This document shows, in pieces, positions 5,743 to 7,403 of a stretch of 7,403 nucleotides of DNA; position 1 is the stretch's first letter, and the number at the start of each line of letters is the position of its first letter. Below the pieces are notes generated by a model. It was not told the origin of the DNA. It was given only the letters and a program-made list of their open reading frames with translations, and did no database searches. This DNA comes from Gorillibacterium sp. GTDB lineage: Bacteria; Bacillota; Bacilli; Paenibacillales; NBRC-103111. Position numbers and translations under genes: made by a program. The stretch covers positions 1-7,403 of the forward strand of contig JACMJI010000183.1 in NCBI GenBank assembly GCA_014380705.1. The letters are read 5' to 3'.

Positions 5743-6432
5743 ATGACGATTGCTTTAGTCGAAGTGAAGAATGTTTATTGTGTCGGAAGAAACTATCGCC
5801 TACATGCAGAAGAGCTAGGCAATGCTGTACCGGACTCTCCGATGCTCTTTATGAAGCCTTCCCACGCTGTTGTTAAGGCTTGCGGAGAATCGTTAACTCT
5901 ACCAGGCACAAGAGGGGAAGTCCATTACGAGGTCGAAGTGGTTCTACATATCGGACGTGCTTATGAGCCCGGTATTTCGGTAGATGATTTAGTCGATGTG
6001 ATGGCGCTGGGCATTGATTTTACCCTGCGGAGCGTTCAGGATGGGTTGAAAGCGAAAGGACATCCTTGGCTTGCTGCCAAAGGCTTTTTGAATTCTGCAC
6101 CTATTGGTGAGTTTGTTCCATTTCTCGGAATAGAGGAGATGGGTGGAACACCTTTTTCATTAAATATAAATGGAAGCCAGGTTCAGTTGGGCCACATGGA
6201 GGATATGATTTTTTCACCACAGGCAATCGTCGATTTTGTCGCTGAGCATTATGGGCTTGGACCCGGAGACTTGATCTTCACAGGTACCCCTGCAGGTGTC
6301 GGGCCTGTGCAAGACGGCGATCATTTTGAACTATTCTGGAGTGGCGAAGCCTGCGGAAGTTTAACGATTAATCTGGATAACGAAGGTCATGGAACAAGCA
6401 GGGGGACCGACGGGGAAGTCGGTGAATCTTGA
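5743..6432 (+). CDS. Fumarylacetoacetate hydrolase family protein (FAHD1/YcgM-like)
   Basis: A 229-residue cytosolic protein of the short FAH family, close in pattern to E. coli YcgM and human FAHD1, which act on acylpyruvates and oxaloacetate. GRNYRLHAEELG (15-26) provides H21 and E24, aligning with the FAHD1 catalytic pair H30/E33. E63 and E65 (HYEVEVVLHIG) and D92 (GIDFTLR) align with its metal ligands E71, E73 and D102, and K113 aligns with K123. TGTPAGVGP (180-188) is a family signature. So the active site looks complete; C-C cleavage or decarboxylation of a small keto acid is the likely chemistry, with substrate unknown. Oddly, the usually conserved RD pair after the third ligand is RS here (S97). 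GGGAG lies 8 bases before the ATG. The polar C-terminal tail is coded by the hairpin next to the following gene's start. Confidence 0.9.
   Translation: MTIALVEVKNVYCVGRNYRLHAEELGNAVPDSPMLFMKPSHAVVKACGESLTLPGTRGEVHYEVEVVLHIGRAYEPGISVDDLVDVMALGIDFTLRSVQDGLKAKGHPWLAAKGFLNSAPIGEFVPFLGIEEMGGTPFSLNINGSQVQLGHMEDMIFSPQAIVDFVAEHYGLGPGDLIFTGTPAGVGPVQDGDHFELFWSGEACGSLTINLDNEGHGTSRGTDGEVGES
6406..6423 (+). promoter_or_regulatory. Hairpin at the FAH/DUF92 junction, possible translational coupling element
   Basis: ACCGAC (6406-6411) and GTCGGT (6418-6423) form a perfect 6-bp stem around loop GGGGAA. The right arm includes most of GGTGA (6421-6425), the only modest ribosome binding site before the DUF92 start. 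Ribosomes finishing the FAH-family gene would open the hairpin, so coupling is a reasonable inference. There is no T-run, so it is not a terminator. Confidence 0.4.
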
Positions 6433-6434
6433 CT

Positions 6435-7403
6435 ATGCAAATGGTCTTACAACATACTGTGGGTTTAGCAATGAAGCAATTAAGCGTCTTTTCCTTTGGG
6501 GGAGAGACGTTTTTGGCTTCTCCGCTAAGTCATTCTTGGGCATGGATAGTTGGACTCAGCTGCAGTCTGCTAATAGGGGGTGCGGCTTATTGGAAACGAT
6601 CCCTGACAGGATCAGGCTGGGCAGCAGCCGTTGTTGTCGGCACATTATTATATGCACTCGGTAATCTTGTTTGGTTTGCTACCCTGATCGCTTTCTTTGT
6701 CTCCTCCTCGGTGCTGTCCAAGTGGAAGCGTTATGTGAAACGACAAGCAGAAGCGGGCTACGAGAAAACAGGCGGGCGGGACGCTTGGCAGGTTGCGGCT
6801 AATGGGCTGCCAGGTACATTGCTCTGCGTTGCTCATGCGATCTGGCCAAGCCCCCTGTGGCTCATAGCTTTTATTGGCATCATGGCGGCGGTGAACGCTG
6901 ATACGTGGGCTACTGAGATTGGCGGCTTAAGCCGCTCGCGACCTCGCTCCATCCTCTCAGGCAAAGCTGTACCCACCGGTACATCCGGGGGTGTATCCTT
7001 ACTTGGTACAGCTGCTTCCGTAGCGGGCGCGGGATTCATTGGCGTAGTTGCGTTTATCTGCCTTTTTCTCTCCCCTGCCTCTGCAATGGATGCTACAAAT
7101 GGGATTCAGCTCGGCTACCTTCCACTCTTCAAAGTAGGGATTGTGCTAATTCTGTCCGCTGCAATAGGTGGAACATTGGGTGCATTTGTTGATTCGCTGC
7201 TAGGGGCCACGCTTCAGCGCATGTACCGCTGCACGGTTTGTGGGAGTATCGTGGAGCGACAGCTTCACTGCCATAAGCCTACAGCATTTACACGTGGATT
7301 TCGCTGGATGAATAACGACGCAGTAAATATCATCAGCTCGTTATTTGGGGCGGCAGTGGCTCTTGCTGTGTGGATGATCTGCTACCAAACCTCTCTTTTT
7401 TAA
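6435..7403 (+). CDS. DUF92 family integral membrane protein (COG1836, TMEM19/VTE6-like)
   Basis: A 322-residue polytopic membrane protein with about six hydrophobic helices. Family landmarks (numbered from this start) run in order: KRSLTGSGWAAAVVVGT (55-71), the polar block GGRDAWQVAANG (113-124), ADTWATEIG (155-163), GKAVPTGTSGGVSLLGT (176-192) and GAFVDSLLGATLQ (249-261). A cysteine-histidine cluster C266, C269, H278, C279, H280 follows. The family includes Arabidopsis VTE6, phytyl-phosphate kinase, so a lipid-alcohol phosphate kinase-like role is conceivable, but bacterial members of this type are uncharacterised. The start is uncertain: TTG at 6429 overlaps the previous stop, ATG at 6435 sits 9 bases after GGTGA and is my choice, and ATG at 6471 would better fit the short N-terminus usual for the family. 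It is close-coupled to the FAH-family gene. The TAA stop is the last codon of the window. Confidence 0.88.
   Translation: MQMVLQHTVGLAMKQLSVFSFGGETFLASPLSHSWAWIVGLSCSLLIGGAAYWKRSLTGSGWAAAVVVGTLLYALGNLVWFATLIAFFVSSSVLSKWKRYVKRQAEAGYEKTGGRDAWQVAANGLPGTLLCVAHAIWPSPLWLIAFIGIMAAVNADTWATEIGGLSRSRPRSILSGKAVPTGTSGGVSLLGTAASVAGAGFIGVVAFICLFLSPASAMDATNGIQLGYLPLFKVGIVLILSAAIGGTLGAFVDSLLGATLQRMYRCTVCGSIVERQLHCHKPTAFTRGFRWMNNDAVNIISSLFGAAVALAVWMICYQTSLF

Overview
The window looks like ordinary chromosome from a low-to-mid GC Gram-positive bacterium of the Bacillales, most likely Paenibacillus or a close relative. The signs are AGGAGG-type ribosome binding sites, a YpsC/RlmL-type rRNA methyltransferase, a membrane-anchored CapA protein, and small palindromic and tandem repeats between genes. 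The genus is an inference from style, not from a marker gene. I found no phage, IS element, CRISPR array, RNA gene, or clear defence or toxin system.

Layout. Positions 1-250 hold no gene but carry three imperfect palindromes of one repeat family. A strong intrinsic terminator (about 251-285) then ends a leftward THUMP-type RNA methyltransferase (317-1477). This gene is divergent from a rightward class I O-methyltransferase (1632-2267), with candidate promoters interleaved in the 154-base gap. The O-methyltransferase runs tail to tail into a leftward MFS transporter (2285-3481), with 17 bases between the stops and no visible terminator. The gap 3482-3722 holds a 45-base unit repeated twice in tandem and the terminator of a leftward Nudix hydrolase (3723-4169).

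From 4280 everything reads rightward. An extended -10 promoter and a strong ribosome binding site drive a CapA-like membrane-anchored metallophosphatase-fold protein (4326-5681). It is followed after 61 bases by a FAHD1/YcgM-type fumarylacetoacetate hydrolase family enzyme (5743-6432) and then, almost overlapping it, by a DUF92 integral membrane protein (6435-7403) whose stop codon closes the window. These three may form one transcription unit, because no terminator was seen between them.

How the genes work together. No single pathway links them all. The first two are SAM-dependent methyltransferases, the MFS protein is probably a drug or metabolite exporter, and the Nudix protein is a housecleaning or nucleotide-signal hydrolase of unknown substrate. 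The closest functional coupling suggested by layout is between the FAH-family enzyme and the DUF92 protein, which look translationally coupled. I did not find a convincing new biological system. The items most worth a second look are the two repeat families, the FAH/DUF92 junction, the conserved Cys/His cluster in the DUF92 protein, and an altered conserved residue in the FAH-family enzyme.
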